Shown here: positions 26,450 through 33,193 of the stretch, piece after piece
Layout of the letters: each line of letters begins with the position of its first letter
How positions within the stretch are numbered: position 1 is the first letter of the stretch
DNA from: Phycisphaerales bacterium
GTDB lineage: Bacteria; Planctomycetota; Phycisphaerae; UBA1845
Direction of reading: 5' to 3'
NCBI GenBank assembly: GCA_003597935.1
Contig: QZJT01000152.1
Span: forward strand, 1-36,732
Length of the DNA stretch: 36,732 nt
Made by a program: the position numbers and the translations under genes
Notes under the pieces: model-generated
Told to the model about the DNA's origin: nothing
The model's input: only the letters and a program-made list of their open reading frames with translations
The model's database searches: none

Positions 26450-27028
26450 ATGTTCATGCGACCCGACCGACTGGACGCCGACCGGGCGATGGTGCTGGTC
26501 ATCGACGTGCAGGAGAAGCTCATGCCGTCGATCGCGGAAGGCGAGCGGGTCACGCGCTCGACGGTCAAACTGTTGCGGGCTGCGTCCGTCTTCAGACTTC
26601 CGGCGCTGGCCACCGAGCAATATCCCAAGGGACTGGGCGCGACGGTCGGTCCGGTGCGGGAGGCGCTGGCGGAGGTGGACGCCCCCATCGTCGAAAAGCC
26701 GACCTTCAGCGCCTGCGGGTTTGACCCGCTGCGCCAGGCGCTGCGGGAGATCGACCGGGCACAGGTGCTGACGGCCGGCGTCGAGGCCCACGTCTGCGTC
26801 CAGCAGACCGTGCTCGACCTGCTGGCGATGGACTATGACGTCTTCCTCTGCGCCGACGCCGTCGGCTCGCGCAGCCCGCTGGATTGGCAGCTTGCCCTCG
26901 ACCGGATGCGTCAGGCGGGGGCGTTCATCACCTCCGTCGAAAGCGCCATGTTCGAGCTGTGCGAGCGGTGCGACACTCCGCGCTTCAAGCGGATGCTCGA
27001 CGTCGTCAAGGCGTTTCCCCCGACGTAG
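26450..27028 (+). CDS. isochorismatase-family cysteine hydrolase
   Basis: 192 residues, normal for the family. GGGGAG lies about 10 bases before the ATG. The catalytic triad of the family is visible: Asp19 (VLVIDVQEKL), Lys83 (VEKPTFSAC) and Cys116 (GVEAHVCVQQT), with the cis-peptide motif GVEAHVCV. The form without an N-terminal extension and the FSACGF motif fit the YcaC/ISOC1-type group, whose substrates are mostly unknown; amide or nicotinamide-like hydrolysis is typical for the wider family. It follows the ABC permease by 85 bases on the same strand and precedes the deoxyhypusine-synthase-like gene by 233 bases. Confidence 0.9.
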   Translation: MFMRPDRLDADRAMVLVIDVQEKLMPSIAEGERVTRSTVKLLRAASVFRLPALATEQYPKGLGATVGPVREALAEVDAPIVEKPTFSACGFDPLRQALREIDRAQVLTAGVEAHVCVQQTVLDLLAMDYDVFLCADAVGSRSPLDWQLALDRMRQAGAFITSVESAMFELCERCDTPRFKRMLDVVKAFPPT

Positions 27029-27055
27029 GCGTGCCCCTTCGACTCCAGCCCCCCC

Positions 27056-27077
27056 GAGCCCCGCCATTCATGCCGGG
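27056..27077. repeat. hairpin repeat, copy 4 (reverse orientation)
   Basis: GAGCCCCGCCATTCATGCCG then GG, the reverse complement of the family CCCGGCATGAATGgCGGGGCTC with one unpaired position. Confidence 0.65.
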
Positions 27078-27111
27078 CGGAACACCGGTTGCAAACCGGC
27101 GCCACACGTCA

Positions 27112-27131
27112 GAACCCCGGCATTCACGGGG
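27112..27131. repeat. hairpin repeat, copy 5 (partial)
   Basis: AACCCCGGCATTCACGGGGC, a shortened relative of the same hairpin family, 35 bases from copy 4. Confidence 0.45.
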
Positions 27132-27261
27132 CGGTCTTTGCCGCCGCGCGATTCACCGCCGAGCGGTGGCACGGCGACCGGCACCGGCCTATCATGGCTG
27201 CTTCGGAAAGCCCGGCCCGAGCGGGGCGAATCCGATCGCCGACCTCCAACCGAAGGATGCC

Positions 27262-28230
27262 ATGAACGTCAGAGACTTCATCGACCACCACTACCGCCAC
27301 TTCAACGCCGCCGCCCTGAGGGACGCGGCCGTCGCCTACGAGAAACACCTGGCCGGCGGCGGCAGAATGTTCGTCACGCTGGCCGGGGCGATGAGCACCG
27401 CCGAACTGGGCCTGTCGCTGGCGGAGATGATCCGGCAGGACAAGGTCCACGCCATCTGCTGCACCGGCGCCAACCTGGAGGAAGACCTCTTCAACCTGGT
27501 CGCCCACGACCTCTACGAGCGCATCCCCAACTACCGCGACCTGACCCCGCAGGACGAGCACGCCCTGCACGAGCGCGGCCTGGCCCGGGTCACCGACACC
27601 TGCATCCCGGAAGAGGACGCCATGCGGCGGATCAAGCGGGTGCTGCGCGAGCGCTGGATCGCCGCCGGCAAGGCCGGGCGGGCGGCGTTTCCGCACGAGT
27701 ACATGTACGAAGCGCTGCTGGCGGGCGACTACGTCGAGCACTACCAAATCGACCCGAAGGACAGTTGGATGATCGCCGCGGCGCAGAAGAACCTGCCCAT
27801 GTTCGTGCCCGGCTGGGAGGACTCGACGATGGGCAACGGCCTGGCCGCCTACATCGTCGAGGGCGTGCTGACCGACGCCCGCTGCATCAAGCAGGGTCAG
27901 GAGTGCATGGTCGAATTGATCCGCTGGTACGGGCAGACGTCGGCGAAATCGTCGATCGGTTTCTTCCAGATCGGCGGCGGCATCGCGGGGGACTTCCCCA
28001 TCTGCGTCGTCCCCCTCATGCAGCACGACCTGCTGCGGACCGGCACGCCCTGCTGGGGCTACTTCTGCCAGATCAGCGACAGCACCACCAGCTACGGCTC
28101 GTACTCGGGCGCCGTGCCGAACGAGAAGATCACCTGGAGCAAGCTGGACGTGAACACGCCGAAGTTCGTGATCGAATCGGACGCGACGATCGTGGCGCCG
28201 CTGATCTTCGCCTATCTGTTGGGATGGTGA
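27262..28230 (+). CDS. deoxyhypusine-synthase-like protein
   Basis: 322 residues from the ATG at 27262 (GAAGGA about 7 bases upstream). The fold motifs of deoxyhypusine synthase are present: MFVTLAGAMSTAELG (NAD site), CCTGANLEEDLFNL, and near the end VPNEKITWSKLDV, which aligns with the human RPDEAVSWGKIRV. Lys294 therefore matches the catalytic lysine (Lys329 in human). The loop that is GGGVVKHH in human is GGGIAGDF here, so the spermidine-binding His is missing. Bacteria have no eIF5A, so the natural reaction is probably an aminobutyl transfer to another amine, as in homospermidine formation; this is inference. No polyamine genes are adjacent. Confidence 0.9.
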   Translation: MNVRDFIDHHYRHFNAAALRDAAVAYEKHLAGGGRMFVTLAGAMSTAELGLSLAEMIRQDKVHAICCTGANLEEDLFNLVAHDLYERIPNYRDLTPQDEHALHERGLARVTDTCIPEEDAMRRIKRVLRERWIAAGKAGRAAFPHEYMYEALLAGDYVEHYQIDPKDSWMIAAAQKNLPMFVPGWEDSTMGNGLAAYIVEGVLTDARCIKQGQECMVELIRWYGQTSAKSSIGFFQIGGGIAGDFPICVVPLMQHDLLRTGTPCWGYFCQISDSTTSYGSYSGAVPNEKITWSKLDVNTPKFVIESDATIVAPLIFAYLLGW

Positions 28231-28541
28231 ACGCGTCGTGCCGGAAGCGAACTGCGAATGAACGCAAACGAACCGCGAACGAACGCGAATCGGCACGAAT
28301 GTGTGCGAATTGAGCCTACCACCTTCGCGTCCATTTGCGTCCATTCACGTCCATACACGTCCATTCGCGTTGATTCGCGATTCTCACCCGCCTGTTCGCG
28401 TTGGCAGGCGATCGAGTTCAGGGAAACGTGAGATTGAGCCACCACCCCGTAGATCGAAGGGAGCGTCTCCGTCAGGGGCACGACGAGCGCCCACGCATGG
28501 GCGCTGGCGACCAACCGCCGGGTGTACGACCCCCGTGACGC
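28231..28541. other. 311-bp gap with 10-bp tandem repeats and a hairpin
   Basis: No gene. It holds the 10-bp repeats at 28247-28383 and an inverted repeat AGCGCCC (28486-28492) / GGGCGCT (28499-28505) 36 bases before the next ATG, whose role is unknown. Confidence 0.55.
28247..28383. repeat. two opposed blocks of 10-bp tandem repeats
   Basis: From 28324 the units are TTCGCGTCCA, TTTGCGTCCA, TTCACGTCCA, TACACGTCCA, TTCGCGTTGA. From 28247 to 28310 is a looser block of the opposite sense (CGAATGAACG, CAAACGAACC, GCGAATCGGC). The two can pair in part, making a large imperfect inverted repeat. Confidence 0.7.
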
Positions 28542-29207
28542 ATGACCGATCCGATCGAACCCATCGAACGCCGCTGGACGCACCCGGGGGAACTCCCGCC
28601 CCCGCGCCGAGACGTGCCCGGCGGGCAGCACCTGAACTGCCCCAGGTGCGGTTACGACCTCTTCGGCATTCCGGAATCACGCTGCCCTGAGTGCGGCCTG
28701 GGTTTCGACCGCCGGTCGCTGGTCCATCTGGCGCGCGGGGGGCGCAGCGTGCGGGCCACGCCGGCGATGGACGTCTTCCGCTGGACGCTGATGGCGCTGG
28801 GCGCGAACGGTTTCTGCGTCGTGGCCCGTAGTCCCTGGGGGCCGATCGACTCGACCGGCGGATGGCTGCTGGCCGCGGGCGCCTGGACGGCCGCGTGGGT
28901 GCTCTTTCGCACACTGCGCGACCCGCTCGAACGTGCGCCCGACGCGCCGCGCCTGGCCGCTCTGAAACTGCTGGCACTCGTCTTTTGCCTGCTCGTGTTT
29001 TCCATCATTCCGGCGGCGGGCCTGTGCGTCGCGGCCGCGGCACTGACCCGCGCCTGGTTCGACTACGTCGCCGCGCAGGCGGCGGCACGACGCATGAAGG
29101 TGGCGGCGGCGATTCGCCAGCGCGGCCGCTGGGCGATCGAACGGTGGATCCTCGCGCCGCTGCTGCTGGCCACGGCGTTGACGGCGTACCAGGTCGCTAC
29201 GCTCTGA
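28542..29207 (+). CDS. membrane protein with N-terminal zinc ribbon
   Basis: 221 residues. A Pro-rich start leads to a zinc-ribbon knuckle pair: CPRCGYDLFGIPESRCPECG, with Cys33, Cys36, Cys48 and Cys51. Membrane segments follow, roughly TLMALGANGFCVVA, WLLAAGAWTAAWVLF, LLALVFCLLVFSIIPAAGLCVAAAAL and a last one near the C-terminus (ILAPLLLATALTAYQVATL). Zinc-ribbon plus short membrane proteins of this kind are common in planctomycete genomes, without assigned function. No good ribosome-binding site precedes the ATG. It stands alone between two repeat-filled gaps. Confidence 0.78.
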   Translation: MTDPIEPIERRWTHPGELPPPRRDVPGGQHLNCPRCGYDLFGIPESRCPECGLGFDRRSLVHLARGGRSVRATPAMDVFRWTLMALGANGFCVVARSPWGPIDSTGGWLLAAGAWTAAWVLFRTLRDPLERAPDAPRLAALKLLALVFCLLVFSIIPAAGLCVAAAALTRAWFDYVAAQAAARRMKVAAAIRQRGRWAIERWILAPLLLATALTAYQVATL

Positions 29208-29691
29208 TCGAGCGGGCGCGGGCGGCAGAGCCATGCACGGTGTGTGACAGACTCGGCGGCTCTTCTGAGCGAGCCGCGTGGCTTTAGCCCGCGCGGAGTC
29301 TCCGTGTAGACCACGTCTGAAGGTCGGGAGGGCGTTCTCCCCCGCCGCCAGGCTGGCGCCAGGCGGTCCCAGGGGCGCCCGCCGTTTCCGTCGGGTACGC
29401 GGCCGCGATGGCCCCAGTCCCTTGCGGGAATCCGAAAAAAACTCGCTCTCAAGCCCGCAGGCGCGATGCGCGCCATAACCTGCGACTTCACGCGGGCGGG
29501 GAGAACTGAAACGTAGTCTATGAGGAATGCACCGCGCTCGGTGCGGATGAGACGGACGGGCCGCCCGATGCCACGGGGGGGGGCAGCCGCCGGTCCGCCT
29601 TGCAACGTGCACGGCTGAACCGTGAAGCGTGACGCCGGATGGGCCGGGTCGCGCGGCCGTGCGAAACCTTTTCTCGGAGCCAGATGTGACA
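29208..29691. other. 484-bp gap, mostly repeat
   Basis: A complete composite repeat (29239-29400) fills the first part. The rest (29400-29691) holds the leader of the cysteine-rich protein gene; no further gene is seen. Confidence 0.6.
29239..29400 (+). repeat. composite repeat, leader plus modules A and B
   Basis: GTGTGTGACAGACTCGGCGG leader, then GAGCGAGCCGCGTGGCTTTA with GCCCGCGCGGAGTCTCC (module A), then CGCCAGGCTGGCGCCAGGCG with GTCCCAGGGGCG (module B). Confidence 0.8.
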
Positions 29692-30270
29692 ATGCAGACG
29701 CGATGGTTGAACTGGGTGGGGTTGACGGCGGTGGCGGCGCTCGCCGTGGGTGCGAACAGTTTCGCGGACGAAGGCACCGCGGCCGGCCGCGGGCCGGTGG
29801 CACAGGCCGACTGTTTCTGTGCCAAGGGGGCGGACGGCCAGGCCCATTGCCGCCGGGATGCTTCCTGCAACAACCCGAAGTGCGTGGACGGCCGTTGTCC
29901 GGACGGTATGACCTGCTGGGTGGACAGTTGCTGCGGTGATCCGGTGTGCGTGCCGGATGACTGCCAAGACACCCAGGACTGCCGCGAGCCGGGCGCCTGC
30001 GGCACGTTCAAGCAGTGCCTTGGGGAGCCTCCTGCTCAGCACTGCGTGTACGAAGTCACCAAAGTAAAGAACAAGGCCAACCGTTGCGGCAAGGACTGCG
30101 ACGGCTGTCCCTATCGGCCCGGCCAGCGCATCTGCCAACCGGACTCCTGCAACGACCTGCGCGAGTGCCGCTCGGGCATCAAGTTCACGCACGGGTGCGG
30201 CAACGGCGGCACCTGCATCGTCAAGGCCCGCGCCGTCGCCTGTGAGAACTGCGATCCGGGCTGCGAATAA
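29692..30270 (+). CDS. secreted cysteine-rich protein of unknown function
   Basis: 192 residues from the ATG at 29692, chosen because it begins a signal peptide (TRWLNWVGLTAVAALAVGANSFA); an earlier start would put about 21 residues in front of it. GGAG lies about 12 bases upstream. The mature part has 26 cysteines in about 165 residues, in patterns such as CNNPKCVDGRC, CWVDSCCGDPVC and CENCDPGC. All even in number, they suggest up to 13 disulfides and a small, tough exported domain array. I know no family. A strong hairpin follows 41 bases after the stop. Confidence 0.8.
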   Translation: MQTRWLNWVGLTAVAALAVGANSFADEGTAAGRGPVAQADCFCAKGADGQAHCRRDASCNNPKCVDGRCPDGMTCWVDSCCGDPVCVPDDCQDTQDCREPGACGTFKQCLGEPPAQHCVYEVTKVKNKANRCGKDCDGCPYRPGQRICQPDSCNDLRECRSGIKFTHGCGNGGTCIVKARAVACENCDPGCE

Positions 30271-30311
30271 CGAGCGCGAGCCTCTCGCGCCCTGGATACC
30301 ATGATTCAACG

Positions 30312-30344
30312 GCGGCCGGCGCTCCACGATCGAGCGCCGGCCGC
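30312..30344. terminator. strong hairpin between convergent genes
   Basis: A 13-bp perfect stem, GCGGCCGGCGCTC (30312-30324) and GAGCGCCGGCCGC (30332-30344), with a 7-base loop. It lies between the cysteine-rich protein gene and panD, which converge. A T-rich tail is weak (TCTCGCTT), so it may be a bidirectional terminator with a poor U-tract. Confidence 0.6.
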
Positions 30345-30407
30345 TCTCGCTTGAAGTGAAAAGCCAGGAAAAGACCGCAAGTCAGAAGGCCCGTCGTCTG
30401 GGATGCT

Positions 30408-30812
30408 CTACTTCGGGTGTGCAGGAACCACCCGCCGCCGGCCGTTGTCGGCGGCCGTTTGGATCGGGTTGTTGTGCTCGTCGAGACGGGCGATGCGGGG
30501 CTTGAACTTGCCGTCGCGCAGGTCGGACTCCTTCACCCACGCGAAGGACATCACGATGATCCGGTCGCCGGCGGCGCCAAGGCGGGCGGCCGCGCCGTTG
30601 AGGACCATCCGCCGCGAGCCGGCCTCCTCCGGAATGACGTAGGTCTCCAGGCGGTTGCCGTTGTTGATGTTGGCGACCAGCACCTTCTCGTAGGGAAAGA
30701 ACCCGACCAAGTCCATCAGTTCGGTGTCGATCCCCAGGCTTCCCTCGTACTCGATGTCCGCGTGGGTGATGCGGGCCTGGAACAGCTTGGCGCGGAGCAC
30801 TTGGACTTTCAC
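30408..30812 (-). CDS. panD: aspartate 1-decarboxylase (makes beta-alanine for pantothenate)
   Basis: 134 residues from GTG at 30812, chosen because it starts exactly at the family N-terminus (VKVQVLRAKLFQARITHADIEYEGS); the frame is open upstream but not supported. The self-cleavage site is Gly24-Ser25, the same numbers as in E. coli; cutting there makes the pyruvoyl cofactor. Lys9 (AKLFQ) and the NNGNRLETYVIPEEAGSR block are conserved. The enzyme turns aspartate into beta-alanine in the cytoplasm for coenzyme A synthesis. No other pantothenate genes are nearby. The C-terminal tail is about 10 residues longer than usual. Confidence 0.96.
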   Translation of the reverse strand: MKVQVLRAKLFQARITHADIEYEGSLGIDTELMDLVGFFPYEKVLVANINNGNRLETYVIPEEAGSRRMVLNGAAARLGAAGDRIIVMSFAWVKESDLRDGKFKPRIARLDEHNNPIQTAADNGRRRVVPAHPK

Positions 30813-31163
30813 GGCTGACGTTCTCGCGTGGGTCGAACCCACGGGATTCTGGCACAACCCGTACCGCATGTCAAAGGGCCGCGGACCCTCCTGGACCCGC
30901 GGACCGGCCGGGCACGCCACGAGGCGCCCCGACGAACCGCGGGGCTTCGGCCCGCGCGGAGGTTCGGCCCGGATGCCGCGTCCCGAAGGGCCTGCGCTCC
31001 TATGGGCGCAACCGCGCCTCCGGTAAGCGGGACGGTCCGGCGCGGCCCCGAATGATCGCAGCGTCCCTGATATCGTAGGCTTGCCGAGACGGAGCGGCCG
31101 CCCCGTCCCCGTCCGGTCGGTTCCGGTAACCGTCAGATGATCCCGCGTCGTGGGAGGTAGTGG
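30813..31163. other. 351-bp gap upstream of panD
   Basis: No gene. It contains one module A variant at 30929-30963 and otherwise GC-rich sequence with no visible promoter. Confidence 0.5.
30929..30963 (+). repeat. composite repeat, module A variant
   Basis: CCGACGAACCGCGGGGCTTC then GGCCCGCGCGGAGG. The loop TC is kept, and one arm base differs from the main form (CGGCCC for CAGCCC). Confidence 0.7.
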
Positions 31164-31601
31164 ATGAGCGCCTGGAAGGAACGATTCGCCCGCAAGATGG
31201 ACACCGTTCGCGGTGCGTTCAATGACTGGTTCGAGCGCCAGTTGGTGGATGGCTTCGAGCCGGTGCTCGAGGACTTCGGCGAGTTCGCCCATCAGCACGG
31301 CTTCACGCTGAGCACGCCGCAGCACCGGCCGGGCTTCAGGACCTACAAGTTCGCCCTGTCCGAGAATGCCTACGTGCTGCTGACGCTGTCGATGGAGGGC
31401 GTCGACCGCTGCGGGTTCCGGGCGGAGTTCTCCGTGCCGCGGGCGGACTGCCCGGAGCTGCGCGAATGGGCCGAACTGGCCGACGTCAACCCCGCCTGGT
31501 TCCAGGGCTGCATGGAGGCCGCGTTCGACCGCTTCGCCGACGCCTTCAGCGACGCCTCCGCGCGGGTGCTGGCCGAACCGGCGGAACTGGTCGAAGCGTA
31601 A
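31164..31601 (+). CDS. small soluble protein of unknown function
   Basis: 145 residues with GGGAGGT about 5 bases before the ATG, a good ribosome-binding site. No signal peptide or membrane segment. The sequence is balanced and protein-like (WKERFARKMDTVRGAFNDWFE, HRPGFRTYKFALSENAYVLLTLSMEG, ELADVNPAWFQGCMEAAFDRF). The helix-strand-helix layout is only a guess. It converges with clpS with a 7-base gap between the stop codons. I do not recognise a family. Confidence 0.7.
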   Translation: MSAWKERFARKMDTVRGAFNDWFERQLVDGFEPVLEDFGEFAHQHGFTLSTPQHRPGFRTYKFALSENAYVLLTLSMEGVDRCGFRAEFSVPRADCPELREWAELADVNPAWFQGCMEAAFDRFADAFSDASARVLAEPAELVEA

Positions 31602-31608
31602 GCGCCGC

Positions 31609-31953
31609 TCAGGCGTCCGGCTCGATGGTGACCGTCAGCTTGAAGGTGGCGAACTGCTCCTGGTAGAGTTCCGCACGTTCCTTGTGCGTGACCAGCAGCA
31701 GGGCAATACCGTGGTTGTGGGCCTCGATGGTCTTCTCCACCGCCCCCTCCAACGGAAGCGCCAACAGCTTCATGAGCGTCAGGACGACGTGCTCGATGGT
31801 GTTCACGTCATCATTGTGGAGCAGCACCTTGTAGGGCGGAAGTTGCCGCGGCCGCGGCCGGGTCGGCGCAGGCCGAGGCGGCGCCGCCACCACCGTTTTG
31901 GCGGCGCCTCCATCCGTCTCCACTGTCATCGCGGTGTTGTTGGGGTCCGACAC
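31609..31953 (-). CDS. clpS: ClpS, adaptor of the Clp protease
   Basis: 114 residues from a GTG at 31953 with GGGAGAAGG about 8 bases upstream. The first 38 residues are a Pro/Ala-rich tail that would enter the ClpA/ClpC pore. The ClpS core follows: YKVLLHNDDVNTIEHVVLTLM (41-61) and IEAHNHGIALLLVTHKERAELYQEQ (77-101). Of the N-degron pocket, Asn47-Asp48-Asp49 and His79 match E. coli Asn34-Asp35-Asp36 and His66. The gate residue Met40 of E. coli is Ile53 here, a change that may alter which N-terminal residues are accepted. It delivers proteins with bulky N-terminal residues to ClpAP-type proteases. No clp genes are adjacent. Confidence 0.95.
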   Translation of the reverse strand: MSDPNNTAMTVETDGGAAKTVVAAPPRPAPTRPRPRQLPPYKVLLHNDDVNTIEHVVLTLMKLLALPLEGAVEKTIEAHNHGIALLLVTHKERAELYQEQFATFKLTVTIEPDA

Positions 31954-32193
31954 GGCGATACCTTCTCCCGGCGCCGCGGGAAGCCGTCCACCCGCGGCGC
32001 CTCTCGGCTACAGCCCGCGGCGCGCGGTCCGGCGGCACCGGCCGTCCAACCTGCTCGGCGTTGACAAGGCTCTCAGCGCCGCTCCCGGATTATATCGGCT
32101 CGTAACCCAAGGTCCAGCAAAACGAGGGTCGTCGCGCCCGGCAGCCGGGAGCGCTGCGTTCCACCCCACGTCGATCGCGCGAGTCGCACGGTG

Positions 32194-32919
32194 TCACCAC
32201 GGACCGCCGGCCTGCCGAGCGTTGTCCGCTATGTCCACGGGAATGGTCTTGTGGGTGCGGATCGCGCGGCCGGTGAGGAAACTGACGAACTCGACGTGGA
32301 CTTCGACCGAACGGGACGCGGGCGGCGCGGCGTCCGGCGACCAGGGCACTTTGACCACGTAGTGCTGCGTCAGGAACTTCCCGTGCCACGCGCGGCCGAT
32401 CTCGGCGGGGTCTTCCAGCCGCACCAGCCCGACCACCCGCGGGCGCTCCATGTCGGCATTATCCACAAGCTGCACGGTGATCCGTCCGCCGACTGTGACG
32501 GAATTGCCGTTGGCGTCGATGGGGCTGACGTAGACGGTCACCCCGTCATCGCCGGGTTGTCCATCGTAGTCCTTCCCGCGAGAGAGATCGGCGATCCTGA
32601 GTTCGACCGGGTCGAACAGCGTGGCGCCGGAGGGGTCGTCGAACGACTGGAGGTTGACGACCGCCGCCGTCAGTTCGTCGATGCGGCGACGGTCGTCATC
32701 CGCCGCCCGCAGCAGGCGGGCGTTTTCGCTCTCCAGCGCGTTGATGCGCCGCTGCAAGTCCGGCACGCGCGGGTCCGTGCAGGCGCCGATGCCGGCCGCC
32801 GCCACAGCAACGATTGTGGCCGTGCGGGCCTGCCAGGGTGCGTGACCGACTCGGCGACTCCTCCGAGCGAGCCGCGTGGCTTCAGCCCGCGCGGAGTCTC
32901 CCGGTGAATGCGGTTTCAA
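32194..32919 (-). CDS. lipoprotein with coiled coil, start inside a repeat
   Basis: The mature part begins at the Cys of AGIGAC-TDPRVPDLQRR (Cys codon at 32781-32779), after a hydrophobic run (ATIVAVAAAGIGA), so it is a probable lipoprotein. A short coiled coil (LQRRINALESENARLLRAADDDRRRIDELTAAV) and a beta-rich domain of about 130 residues follow (VELRIADLSRGKDYDGQPGDDG, VTVGGRITVQLVDNADMERP, VEVHVEFVSFLTGRAIRTHKTIPVD). No ATG lies near the signal peptide: the nearest in-frame candidates are TTG at 32919 (chosen), GTG at 32940 and ATG at 33027, all inside or beyond the composite repeat at 32839-32994. The start is therefore a guess. Function unknown. Confidence 0.65.
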   Translation of the reverse strand: MKPHSPGDSARAEATRLARRSRRVGHAPWQARTATIVAVAAAGIGACTDPRVPDLQRRINALESENARLLRAADDDRRRIDELTAAVVNLQSFDDPSGATLFDPVELRIADLSRGKDYDGQPGDDGVTVYVSPIDANGNSVTVGGRITVQLVDNADMERPRVVGLVRLEDPAEIGRAWHGKFLTQHYVVKVPWSPDAAPPASRSVEVHVEFVSFLTGRAIRTHKTIPVDIADNARQAGGPW

Positions 32920-32994
32920 CTCGCCAGCGCATGTCGCCACCCCGCCAGGCTGGAGCCGGGCGGTCCCAGGGCGATCCGCCGATGCTGTCACGCA
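32839..32994 (+). repeat. composite repeat, leader plus modules A and B, over the 5' end of a lipoprotein gene
   Basis: GTGCGTGACCGACTCGGCGA leader, GAGCGAGCCGCGTGGCTTCA with GCCCGCGCGGAGTCTCCC, then AATGCGGTTTCAA, then CCAGGCTGGAGCCGGGCGGT with CCCAGGGCG. It closely matches the copy at 6931-7086 on the opposite strand. Confidence 0.85.
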
Positions 32995-33193
32995 ACCGGC
33001 CTGCCTCGCCGCGGCGCGACGGGACATGCGGAGACGCCCCGCGCCTCCGGCGCGGCGGAGGACCGCGCTTCCGCAGCACCTGATCAGATTCAACCGACGA
33101 CCGGACACGGCATCGTTAGATAACCGCACCGGCAAAGCATGACAAGGGATCGGAAACCGGCCGCGGCCGTTCCTGCCGCTGTCACGGGACGTG

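Noticed and set aside
29518..30327. Minus-strand open frame opposite the cysteine-rich protein gene
   Set aside because: The plus-strand frame has a signal peptide, regular Cys spacing and a terminator after it; the opposite frame has none of these.
32061..32096. Promoter with TTGACA at 32061 and TATATC at 32091
   Set aside because: The spacer is 24 bases, too long, and no plus-strand gene begins shortly after it.
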